Source of the DNA: Alectoria sarmentosa
Lineage: Eukaryota > Ascomycota > Lecanoromycetes > Lecanorales > Parmeliaceae
Assembly: GCA_009733775.1 (NCBI GenBank)
Contig: WOGZ01000073.1
Span: 62,001 to 126,000 of the forward strand
DNA: 64,000 bases
Reading direction: 5' to 3'
Translations under genes and position numbers: made by a program
Part shown: one piece after another, positions 56,018 to 64,000 of the stretch
Layout: the number at the start of each line of letters is the position of its first letter
Position numbering within the stretch: position 1 is the first letter of the stretch
The notes under the pieces: model-generated
Told to the model about the DNA's origin: nothing
What the model saw: the letters and a program-made list of their open reading frames with translations, nothing else
Database searches by the model: none

Positions 56018-56692
56018 TTAATCCATAGTAACAACAGCCCCAAGGCCTTTCATCGTCTCGATGATCTTCTCCGACTCCTCCTTCGGCACTCCCTCCTTCA
56101 TCTGCTTCGGCGCGCTTTCCACAAACTTTTTACTATCCACCAAACTCAAACCCAACATGCTCTTGATCTCTTTGATGACTTTAGGCTTCGCGGCTGCATC
56201 GAATGATTTGAGTGTAAGGGCGAAGAGGGTCTTCTCTTGCGCTGCTGGGGCAGCTTCTTCTTCTTCGACGGGAGGAGCTGCCGCTGCGGGTGCAGCGGCG
56301 GAGAAGCCACCCATTGGCATATCAGGTATATTTAGGCGTATCTTTGTAGAATGCAGGTGGTCAGCAAAGACTTCAGGACCAACCTCGTGATACTTTATGA
56401 AAGAAAGCTGTGAGGTTGTCCGGCGATGGTTAGAACGGTGCGGGCTAACCTTGAGGTTCGAGACGAGATCTGCGGTTTCCAGCAGGGTCAATTGACTTAT
56501 TTGGTCAACTATAGAAGACACTTTCGGGTTTGCAGATGCCGCTGCTATTGTTGTAGATTCCCACCTCCGTGATGGCGCTCTTTGTTGGCGTTGTGAGACT
56601 GCTAAAGAGGCGCTACATGACGGCCTTGGTCTTGAAGAGCCTCGTAATACTTTGACACAGCAGCGTGTAGTGTATGTCGAGGAAATAGACAT
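56018..56692 (-). CDS. MNP1: Mitochondrial large-subunit ribosomal protein L7/L12
   Basis: Exons 56450-56692 and 56018-56341 (108-nt intron) make 189 codons (188 aa). The basic, Ser/Arg-rich N-terminus is a mitochondrial targeting sequence. The L7/L12 N-terminal dimerisation helix (SSIVDQISQLTLLETADLVS) is followed by an Ala/Glu-rich hinge (AAAPPVEEEEAAPAAQEKT). The C-terminal domain reads KPKVIKEIKSMLGLSLVDSK with KFVESAPK and VPKEESEKIIETMKGLGAVV. The protein forms the ribosomal stalk that recruits translation factors in mitochondria. The ATG at 56692 is the first in frame. The 5' splice site is GTTAGC, weaker than usual. Divergent from the neurochondrin-like gene. Confidence 0.9.
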   Translation of the reverse strand: MSISSTYTTRCCVKVLRGSSRPRPSCSASLAVSQRQQRAPSRRWESTTIAAASANPKVSSIVDQISQLTLLETADLVSNLKVSPHRSNHRRTTSQLSFIKYHEVGPEVFADHLHSTKIRLNIPDMPMGGFSAAAPAAAAPPVEEEEAAPAAQEKTLFALTLKSFDAAAKPKVIKEIKSMLGLSLVDSKKFVESAPKQMKEGVPKEESEKIIETMKGLGAVVTMD

Positions 56693-56836
56693 GATGAAAG
56701 AATGCAATGATTATTGAAAAGCTTTAAATGTTGGAGCTCTCTGAGTATCGCATCGTAGATTTCACTAGTGCAATCTCATTTTAGCCGAGGTAAGTCCGAG
56801 AGCGACTTCAACTTCAAGACTTCTTCCTCGCATTTA

Positions 56837-57046
56837 ATGCAGATTTCCACCATGGAACTATATCTATCAAAGCAGGAATATGAGATCATACAGCTTGCAA
56901 TCATTACATGGGGTGCGTTCCAATGTTGGGACAGTTTGGTCAATTTTTCGCACAAGTTTCCAAACACCAGAGCCCTCATCCGCGATTTCATGAACGGACA
57001 ACAAGAGGAGCCTCCTCCACAGAATAATGCCCAGCCCGCCGACTAA
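56837..57046 (+). CDS. Small upstream frame overlapping the neurochondrin-like start
   Basis: A 69-residue frame (MQISTMELYLSKQEYEIIQL, TWGAFQCWDSLVNFSHKF, QQEEPPPQNNAQPAD) ends 20 bases inside the next gene, in another frame. Composition is protein-like, but no family is recognised. It could be a real small gene, an upstream regulatory frame or a 5' leader coincidence. ATGs at 56837 and 56852 are both possible. Confidence 0.4.
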   Translation: MQISTMELYLSKQEYEIIQLAIITWGAFQCWDSLVNFSHKFPNTRALIRDFMNGQQEEPPPQNNAQPAD

Positions 57047-58646
57047 AATGCGCAAAGGTAGCACCCCTGAAGACTCGCAGCAGCATTCCGTTCGAAGAAA
57101 CACGGCGCGAGACCCCGAGACAACCCAACCACCAGCTGTCAATGCTCTGGCCAAAGACCTCGAAAAGGCATTGGAATTGCTCAAAGCAAAGGATGATACG
57201 TCCCGTTTCGTCGGGCTGGCCTTATTGAAGCCTGTGCTTGAACAGGAACTCAGCAAACAAGATGGCGCAGAACAGGAGGGCACACTCGCGCTGACAGAAC
57301 GGTGCTGGCGTGCAATACCTGCCAAGTTCCTGGATCGACTCCTGAAAGCCAAGCCAGAAGGCAAGAAAGCAAAGGAAGAAGCCGGCAGTATGGTTGGATT
57401 AGCGGTCGCAATAATCCACGCCTTCATGACGATTCTGGAGGCTCCAGAGAAGGACGACCGGTTTATTGGGCGAGTGCCACTACTGATGTCTGCTTTGCGC
57501 TCCACTCCTCCAGAGACAACCACCCAGATCATGCAGATCCTAGCAACGCTAGCGACCACATTAGAAGGGTCTCACGCTGTGTTCAGTGCTGATGACGAGG
57601 ACGGGAAACCCGACCAGAAGCCAAGATCTTATCTGTTCGTCACAGTGCTATTGATTGATATTCGCTCGAGCATCCCATCTTTGCAAGCAAAGTTGCACTC
57701 CACCGAATATGCAGATCTCTCAGAGCGTATAGCTAGAGCTTACGAAATTATCTCCGCGTTTATCGGCTTCCTTGTCCAGAGTCTTGAGACTATGGACAGT
57801 GACGATGAAGATGGAGGCTCCGGCCCTGCATTCTCATCACCCCTGCCTATTGACCTTCTCATGAAGCTCCGAGCGAGCATCTCAGAAGTGATGTCTCTGA
57901 CCATTGAACATCTCCGCGACCGCTACGACTCCTCCACAGCAGGCGCCGCTGGTCTTCACCCCTCCGCTCGCACTCCTAGTGAAAGATCATATCATCCTCT
58001 TCTAATCGCCTGGGATACATCTAGTGGAATTTCCAAAGATCCTCTAACACTCTGCCAGCTTCGTGCATTGTCCCTGTGGCTCCGCGACGAGGAAAACGAT
58101 GCCTTGCGCAGAGAAGCTGCAGGAATAATGGATGTTCTCCTTGCCCTGTATCGAGACACATCTGATCAAGACTTCCGTTATCCCGTCTTGTTAGCTCTGG
58201 AAGGCACCATTGAGACACCCGACGGTGTAGAAGCTTTCTTTCGCGAAGAAGGCTGGGCCATCTTCGCTGCCGATCTCCAAGAGATACTGTCCATACCCTC
58301 GGATCACGCCCGCGGTATCGAGATTGTTCGCGTACTGTTGGCAGTCGTTGAAGCGGACGTCACTGGCCCCGCGAAGGAGGACTGGATGCACATCGTCGAC
58401 CTGGCTCGCGAATCCGTCTTACATGCGCCGGACACATCGAACCTGGAGTTGGGTGTAGCAATCTGTCAGCTTGCTGTAGAGCTCATGGTCCGGGCGCCTC
58501 GAGGCATCAGGAATCGGAGGAAAGACGCCGTCGTGGAGTTGCGACGATATGCAGCGGTACTGTTGGCTGATGAGGATGGTGTCAGCGGCGGGGTCAGGGA
58601 TGGTCTAGAGGAAGTGGTGCAGGGGTTAGACAGTCTAAGCTTTTGA
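57027..58646 (+). CDS. Neurochondrin-family protein
   Basis: A single-exon, 539-residue helical protein. Features of the family (Neurochondrin/DUF1941) are visible along the length: LEKALELLKAKDDTSRFVGL, LLKPVLEQELSK, FLDRLLKAKPEGKKAKEEA, LAVAIIHAFMTI, RVPLLMSALR and SYHPLLIAWDTSSGISKDP. It is built of armadillo-like helices. In animals neurochondrin is a cytosolic protein of neuronal signalling. The fungal role is not established. Either of two ATGs (57027, 57048) may start it. A small frame overlaps its start. Apparently intact. Confidence 0.82.
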   Translation: MPSPPTKMRKGSTPEDSQQHSVRRNTARDPETTQPPAVNALAKDLEKALELLKAKDDTSRFVGLALLKPVLEQELSKQDGAEQEGTLALTERCWRAIPAKFLDRLLKAKPEGKKAKEEAGSMVGLAVAIIHAFMTILEAPEKDDRFIGRVPLLMSALRSTPPETTTQIMQILATLATTLEGSHAVFSADDEDGKPDQKPRSYLFVTVLLIDIRSSIPSLQAKLHSTEYADLSERIARAYEIISAFIGFLVQSLETMDSDDEDGGSGPAFSSPLPIDLLMKLRASISEVMSLTIEHLRDRYDSSTAGAAGLHPSARTPSERSYHPLLIAWDTSSGISKDPLTLCQLRALSLWLRDEENDALRREAAGIMDVLLALYRDTSDQDFRYPVLLALEGTIETPDGVEAFFREEGWAIFAADLQEILSIPSDHARGIEIVRVLLAVVEADVTGPAKEDWMHIVDLARESVLHAPDTSNLELGVAICQLAVELMVRAPRGIRNRRKDAVVELRRYAAVLLADEDGVSGGVRDGLEEVVQGLDSLSF

Positions 58647-58875
58647 TGCTTCGGAACGATACTTCATGGTCTACTGTCTCAGGCGGGTCTTGATCCAGTG
58701 CTTCTCTGCTGGCTACTGGATGCGTGCAGTGAAAAATTCTTGCTTCCTAATTGACTTTTCGGCTCGCTCACAAGAGTGAGGTGTCACTATAACGCAAAAC
58801 TTCTCTAAATCCGCTTTCCAGATGACCTTTTCTCTACCCATCGTAAAAATGTGGCCATTAAATTGAATCATCACC

Positions 58876-59095
58876 GCCAAGACAGCGATCGCTGTCTTGG
58901 CAGAATCTTGCCTCGTAAATAGTACGCTAAGCCTATTTGAGGTTTTGAGCGCCGCCGACATTGGACTCGGACGCCAAGACAGCGGTCGCTGTCTTGGCAG
59001 AATCTTGCCTAATTAACATAACGCTAAACTTATTCGAGGTTTTGAGCGCCGTCGACATTGGATTCGGACGCCAAGACAGCGGTCGCTGTCTTGGC
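58876..59095. repeat. 97-bp tandem repeat carrying a 26-bp palindrome in each unit
   Basis: GCCAAGACAGCG, two central bases, then its exact reverse complement CGCTGTCTTGGC occurs at 58876-58901, 58973-58998 and 59070-59095, spaced exactly 97 bases. The first copy has AT in the centre and is a perfect 26-bp palindrome; the others have GT. The 71-bp spacers are alike, sharing AGAATCTTGCC, TTGAGG/TCGAGG, GAGCGCCG and GACATTGGA. Differences between spacers are concentrated in one short stretch. It lies between the neurochondrin-like and phosphatase genes. Confidence 0.85.
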
Positions 59096-59494
59096 GAAAC
59101 TTACGTCGCAACATTGCATTCCAGGCAGTCGCTCTCGTGGACAATGCATTTAACTACTTTCCCCATCTATCTCGAAAGAATCTTCTACCTACAGCCAACA
59201 CCAAAGGATTCTGCAGAATAAACACGGGTGCAGCTTTGTGGAGGCTAAATTTAGGCTAAACGAAAACCTTTGCTCGGATTTGCTCCAACCTTCTCAACGA
59301 CCCTTTTTTATTTTTTTTCTGTTTTTTTGGAACTCTGGGGCCAGAGCTAGGAAAGACCCGCTTTTCGCGCGCCTAAGGGGTCACGTGCCTAGGCGGTGAG
59401 ACGTGGGAACTTGTGACACACGCGAAACTTGATTACCAATACCCACCACTGCCTCCTCTGCATTTAGATAGAAATCCATACTACTTCCATTGCC

Positions 59495-60285
59495 ATGTCT
59501 GATCCGGAAACCAGACGTAGCCTCAGCAAGATCATGGTGGAGAAAGCGTTGTGGAACTGCTGCGTCTCGCTATCGTTGACGGAAATAATGCCAAATCTCT
59601 ATTTGGGCGGGTAAGTTATCTACGCCTTTTGAATTCTCACCATTCATCGCAATCATATTCGATAGGCCGTAGTCAAAAGTACCTTACATGTTCCTAGCTA
59701 TCTGGCCGCCTCAAACATCGATTCCCTGCGCTCCACCAACATAAATTTTGTGCTCACAATCATGAGCTCCGACCTGACGGCCCCCACGCTCCAAGAACAT
59801 CTGGACCTGGGTATAGTGACAGCGCGATTCAATAAAGACGATAAACCGGCAGAAGATCTGCTTTCCATTTTTGGCTCAACATGCGATCTGATTGAGGAAA
59901 AGAGGGCGGAGGGAAAGAAGGTACTCGTGCACTGCAGGATGGGAATTAGTCGAAGTGTAACTTTGGTCATGGCTTATCGTATGTCTGTCTCGATCTCCCT
60001 GTTCGTTTCCAAGGTACGCGAATGTATGCGCCAAGATCTATAAGGCTAAATTAGTCGGTTCATCATGTAGTAATGCGAGCATGGGGCGTGGGATCCCCTG
60101 AGGCGCAGATTTTCGTCAAGGGGAAGAGGCCGATGGCGAGCCCGAACCGTGGCTTCTGTGAGCAGCTTAGGGTGTGGCAGGCGTGCGAGTATGGCGTTGA
60201 AGAGATCGTAGATGGAGAGAGGAGAGACAAGGCGCCGTATGCAGAGTGGAAGAGAAGTGTGGGCATTGTAGCCGCGGAGAGATGA
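59495..60285 (+). CDS. Dual-specificity protein phosphatase
   Basis: Exons 59495-59610, 59698-59978 and 60071-60285 sum to 204 codons (203 aa). The N-terminal part reads LTEIMPNLYLGGYLAAS, the usual first strand of dual-specificity phosphatases. The active site is VHCRMGISRS (HC-x5-R), with Cys as nucleophile. The C-terminal block is KRPMASPNRGFCEQLRVW, matching the family's R-x-x-xxPNxGFxxQL end. The general-acid Asp is probably in FNKDDKPAEDLLS. It is predicted to remove phosphate from Ser/Thr/Tyr of a signalling protein. Its 3' end is 27 bases from that of AVO1, which converges on it. Intact. Confidence 0.85.
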
Positions 60286-60312
60286 TGTGCTCATCAACAA
60301 TTCATCCAAATG

Positions 60313-62983
60313 CTACGCCATTGCTTGATGCTGCTGATCATACGGCTCCATGCCCTTCCTGATCTCTTCCACAATCTCTGCGGCATCGACGGTACTCTGT
60401 GCCTCGAAATCATAACGTTTCGTGTCGTCCTTTTCTCTTATGATAATCACCTGGAGAACCGTCTAACGTCAGTGAGTCGGACTTGGCAAAGTCATTGTGA
60501 GGCGCTGACTTACCCGGAAAGTCTTCGGATGCCTCCTGCTAACTTTACACCCTACAATCATACTAAACGGCACCCGGCTTGTCTTGACACTGCTATCGAA
60601 CAGTGTCTTCCCTGTCTCCCCAGGTAAGATATGCATGTAGTCCTCGTCCATCAACAGCACCCGTTGGTGCGAAGGTGCGAAAGACATAGGTTGCTTCCTA
60701 ATGACGTTGTACTTCTTGTATTTAGCGGTGCTACCCAGCATTTCAGAGTTTTGGGCCAGCGGGTGCATTATTTTCCCCTTTCTTTGTCCCTTTGCTGGCG
60801 TTTCTGCTGCGAGGATCAATGGTGCATTAGGTGAGCTACTGCCCGGCGACCCTGCAAGACCGAGAGCGCCATCGTTTGCAAATCGTCTGCGTACGAGATC
60901 CAGATCCGTGCGAGCGCCGAGAGATTCAACGGTTCGGTCTACGGGGGCGATAGTATTGGTGCCGGATACTTTCAGGATATGATAGGATTTGTCGAGTTTC
61001 CATCTCTTACAGACGATATCTAAGACCTCGGCGAGGTATGTGTCTGTAGTCACCTCGATGGTATTGATTTGGCTGAAAGCCTCGAGACTTGTGAAGTGGA
61101 TCTTTAGCATCTTTGGTGGACCCATCCGTGGTGTTGAGTGGATTGCAGGAAGGGCTGGCTTGTCTGCGGGCGCAGGCGCAGGTTTCCGAGACGCTGTCGC
61201 TACAAGGGGTGTTTCTTTTCTCTCGGTCTGGCTCTGGCGCTGTGAACCCGCCTCGGTTGCTTCCACTTTCGTTGCTTCCACCAGTCTGTCGAATTTGGGC
61301 GTGAGCTTTTTGTTCTCCAGTATTTGAGCTTGAGTAGCCTCCACCAGAGCAAATTCATCATATGGCTTCTCCCTAGACCTTCCTCGAGGACCGCGATTGT
61401 TGTTTGATGTAAAAGCAGCAATGGGCTGTGTTCGATTCAAAGGAGGAAAGTCATATTCGACTTCTCCGTCTTCGACCATTCGCAGTACCCAGAGATTGAC
61501 GTTGAGCCTGGTTTCGTCGACAGCGGGTTTCAGGCCTTCCTCGCGATACCTCCATAAGCTTAATCCAATTGCATCTGCTACGGTGACTTGTGGAACTTCG
61601 CCCGAGTCAGTAGCCTGCACATTCTTCAGCAAGGGCATTTCAAATGGTTTGTTGGGTAATTCTGAGAAAGGTGCATATATGCGGATATTGAGAGGGTCCA
61701 AAGCTCCTTTACCGGACAGCCTAGCAAAGACCTCCACAGGGTTCTTGGGCTTCGATTTCCCAGCTCTCAAAGCTTGTCCCAGAAGACTAATGGGTTGGAC
61801 GGTACTAATAGGCCGCGCTGGAGGGAGCGGTTGAAGAAGAGACGATGATGCGTTCTTCAGCTTGCTTGGAGACTCCTTGGAGACGTTCGGTGGTGGTGGC
61901 ATATCAGTCAACGAGGAAGCACCAATCTCATCCAAGAGCGACTCTGAGTCGGCGGTTTCTGCAAATTCCGAGGAGAGATCGCTTCTGTCCGACTCTGCTT
62001 CCGAATCTTCATTGATCGTGGTGGTCAAGTTGTGCATCTGCTGCCGCTCATCCTCTTTGTGCTTCTCGGTCAGGAGGCTACCCGCTTTGGCTGCCTTGAG
62101 AGGGTTGGCCTGTTTGCGCCTTGCTCCGAAAATTGAAGGATCGAGCTCGTTCTCGGAAGACATGTCGCTACTTGTAGTCGTGTCCCTCCTGGCCCTTTGC
62201 TTCACAGCCTCAACGCCAGTAAGGGATCCGCTCCGTAGTCTGCCCTCGTTTGACCGTCTAGATGGTGATGTGATGAGGACTTCAAATCCGTCTTGCGCAA
62301 AAGAGCTGCGGATGGGCGATGACCCTGATCGGTTCCTCACAGGCATCTTTGCGAACTTGATTTGCTGAGCAGCCCTTTGGGGTTGCAGTCAGATTCAGGT
62401 CGCTGCAAGTGAGAAGACAACTTCATTACCGTCTACTGCCTTCAGCGTCTTCATCGCTCTCGTCGCTCAGATCACTACTGTCATCTTCGTCATGCTGCTC
62501 ACGAAGTCGTCTTCTTTTGACAATTTGGCCTGGACCAACTGTGTCAGTACTCCCTCGTCCTGTCACCATACCGCCTTCCTCTTCCTCCTCGCCGAACCCC
62601 CCGGGAGCAATGCCGGCAGATCTGGGAGGAGCAGCGAAGTAATCGGATGAAACGGTAGTTGGGATCGGTGGAGAATAAGTCCTCTTGAAGTCCGCGATGT
62701 TGGCAGACCATCCTGCTGCACGGAAGCTCGGATCATTAAGAACACTAGAGTCGATATTAATAAGGCGCTCGCCAATGCCATCTTTGTTATGGGTCAGATA
62801 TGATGTTCGGAGTTGCCAAATAAGAAATCTGTTTGACAGTCAGAACTACGAGCCTTTCAAAGGCAGTCCATTGCTTATGAGACTGCTTCCTGAACAAGTA
62901 CGACTCGATGGAATACTGTTCAATCCTGCAAGCATAAGACAGGGTACAGGACGGACATACTCTTCATTCTGTAGCAGAGCCAT
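60313..62983 (-). CDS. AVO1: TORC2 subunit AVO1/Sin1 homologue
   Basis: Exons 62961-62983, 62430-62828, 60514-62374 and 60313-60462 sum to 811 codons (810 aa), typical for the family. Landmarks: the N-terminus MALLQNEEFLIWQLRTSYL, DGIGERLINIDSSVLNDPSF, the conserved AAQQIKFAKMPVR after intron 2, the CRIM domain (EVPQVTVADAIGLSLWRYRE), a Ras-binding-like segment (KMLKIHFTSLEAFSQINTIE), and the PH domain (KYKKYNVIRKQPMSFAPSHQ ... FSMIVGCKVSRR ... KRYDFEAQ). As part of TORC2 it presents AGC kinases to Tor2 at the plasma membrane. The first intron (132 nt) follows a 23-nt coding exon. All phases agree. Divergent from the PRCC-like gene. Confidence 0.9.
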
Positions 62984-63272
62984 CTGAGAAATACCAGATT
63001 CCTAGCCACTTGAACCTAAAGTAGAGATGGCTACCTATTTCCCACTTCTTCAAGAGACTTCGCACTACTTTGGCGTAAGTCGATAAGCCTCCACCTCATG
63101 CGATGCGGGCACTTAAGTAATTTTAGTAGACACTAGACAGGATGAATGAAGGCGCGGCAGGCGGGTAATTTACCGCCTTCGCGTGGGGTAGAGTACTATT
63201 TACAACCCATTTCATTGAGATCACCATCACGGTACCACCTATTCGTAGGAGGACATCAGAAAGAGGCTGACA
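62984..63272. promoter_or_regulatory. Shared promoter region of AVO1 and the PRCC-like gene
   Basis: The ATGs of the two divergent genes are 289 bases apart, so both promoters must lie here or overlap. No clear TATA box was found. Confidence 0.5.
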
Positions 63273-64000
63273 ATGGCCCTCGTCGAATACTCCGAGTCTG
63301 AGTGCGACTCAGACAACGAAGACAAAGCCACGATACCAGAACCTGCCAAACCCAAACCAACCTCCACCAAGCCCTCCTTCCAAAAAGTAGTCGATCGCTC
63401 AAACCCTCACAAGATCAAACTCAGCCTTCCAGAACCTACTCGAACGAAAACAGGAGATGGGGATGACGAATCAGGACCTCCAACGAAGCGAGCCAAGATT
63501 GGTTCAGGTGGCATGAGCGGATTCAATGCTTTCCTTCCAGCGCCCAAGCAAACGACAGCACCGAACGGAGGGCCTGGAGCCAGCGGCATAAAGAGGGGTG
63601 GGCTGGGCAGCGCCGTCAATCTCAAGACAGGAGCTGCACCGGGATTTAGCAGGGAACCTGAACCACGCGTGGATGAAAGCTCCGGCTGGGATGAAAGTGC
63701 TGAAGGCGGATCAATGGTGGAGAGCCCAGTTCCGAACGCGGCACCCCCATCTACGGACCAAAGACCAGATATGCTAACATCAGAGGTGGATACACAATCG
63801 AAGAAGAAGTCCACGATGTTCAAGCCTCTATCGGTCGCCAACAAGAAGGCCCAGAAGAAGAGAGTCCCACCTGCCGACAGTCTGCATGCACCAGGATCTA
63901 CAAATGGAGGGACATCACAGCCGCCAAATGCAAGACCCAAGGCGTCTCTGTTTTCAACTGGAGACGAGGCAAACGAGGCATTGAGTAATAGGTCCTCAAC
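63273..64000 (+). CDS. PRCC-domain protein (MAD2B-interacting family), 3' end outside window
   Basis: The frame is open from ATG 63273 to the window end (242 codons). The start MALVEYSESECDSDNEDKA and Lys/Pro/Ser-rich, low-complexity sequence are typical, with the usual motifs PHKIKLSLPEP, PPTKRAKIGSGG and MFKPLSVANKKAQKKR. Human PRCC takes part in splicing and in localising MAD2B (MAD2L2). The fungal members are nuclear and poorly studied. The conserved C-terminal region is outside the window. No intron seen so far. Confidence 0.75.
   Translation, partial: MALVEYSESECDSDNEDKATIPEPAKPKPTSTKPSFQKVVDRSNPHKIKLSLPEPTRTKTGDGDDESGPPTKRAKIGSGGMSGFNAFLPAPKQTTAPNGGPGASGIKRGGLGSAVNLKTGAAPGFSREPEPRVDESSGWDESAEGGSMVESPVPNAAPPSTDQRPDMLTSEVDTQSKKKSTMFKPLSVANKKAQKKRVPPADSLHAPGSTNGGTSQPPNARPKASLFSTGDEANEALSNRSS

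Overview
This is a nuclear genome segment from a filamentous ascomycete (Pezizomycotina). The genes carry short introns of about 46-180 nt with GT...AG ends and CTRAY-like branch points. Families typical of these fungi are present: NACHT-ankyrin, CorA-like membrane protein, class V chitinase remnant, GDE1-type phosphodiesterase, AVO1 and PRCC. Two blocks of extreme A+T content, and many in-frame stops that each look like one C-to-T change, suggest past repeat-induced point mutation (RIP). I cannot name the species. No tRNA, rRNA or CRISPR array was seen.

Layout. 0-6 kb: 3' part of a NACHT-ankyrin protein, a small single-pass membrane protein and a frameshifted TPR gene. 6-16 kb: an intact nine-exon amidase (minus), an A+T-rich block, an intact six-exon kelch membrane protein, a second A+T block that is an inverted copy of part of the first, and a ruined amidase (plus). 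16-23 kb: a GNAT acetyltransferase, a ruined ankyrin-GDPD (GDE1-like) gene and a ruined ankyrin gene. 23-41 kb: an accessory cluster with two head-to-tail kinase-TPR genes, a CorA-like protein, a kinase-pseudokinase protein, a third broken kinase-TPR copy, an ankyrin C-terminal fragment and a multi-pass membrane protein. 41-54 kb: a secreted Thr/Ser-rich protein, an F-box protein, a Ser/Thr kinase, a C2H2 zinc-finger protein, a degenerate tandem repeat and a chitinase remnant. 54-64 kb: conserved housekeeping genes (mitochondrial ribosomal protein L7/L12, neurochondrin-like, dual-specificity phosphatase, AVO1, PRCC-like), interrupted by a palindrome-bearing 97-bp tandem repeat.

The part most likely to be a little-described system is the 23-41 kb cluster. 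Its repeated unit is a protein kinase domain joined directly to kinesin-light-chain-like TPRs, with no nucleotide-binding domain between them. It sits beside ankyrin, NACHT-like and tandem-kinase genes, in a region of gene birth and decay. I infer a role in recognition or incompatibility-type signalling. The sequence supports the architecture, not that function.

Exon boundaries were deduced by hand from reading frame, splice consensus and family resemblance. For the amidase, kelch, GNAT, membrane protein, AVO1, phosphatase, kinase, C2H2 and L7/L12 genes, exon lengths sum to whole codons.
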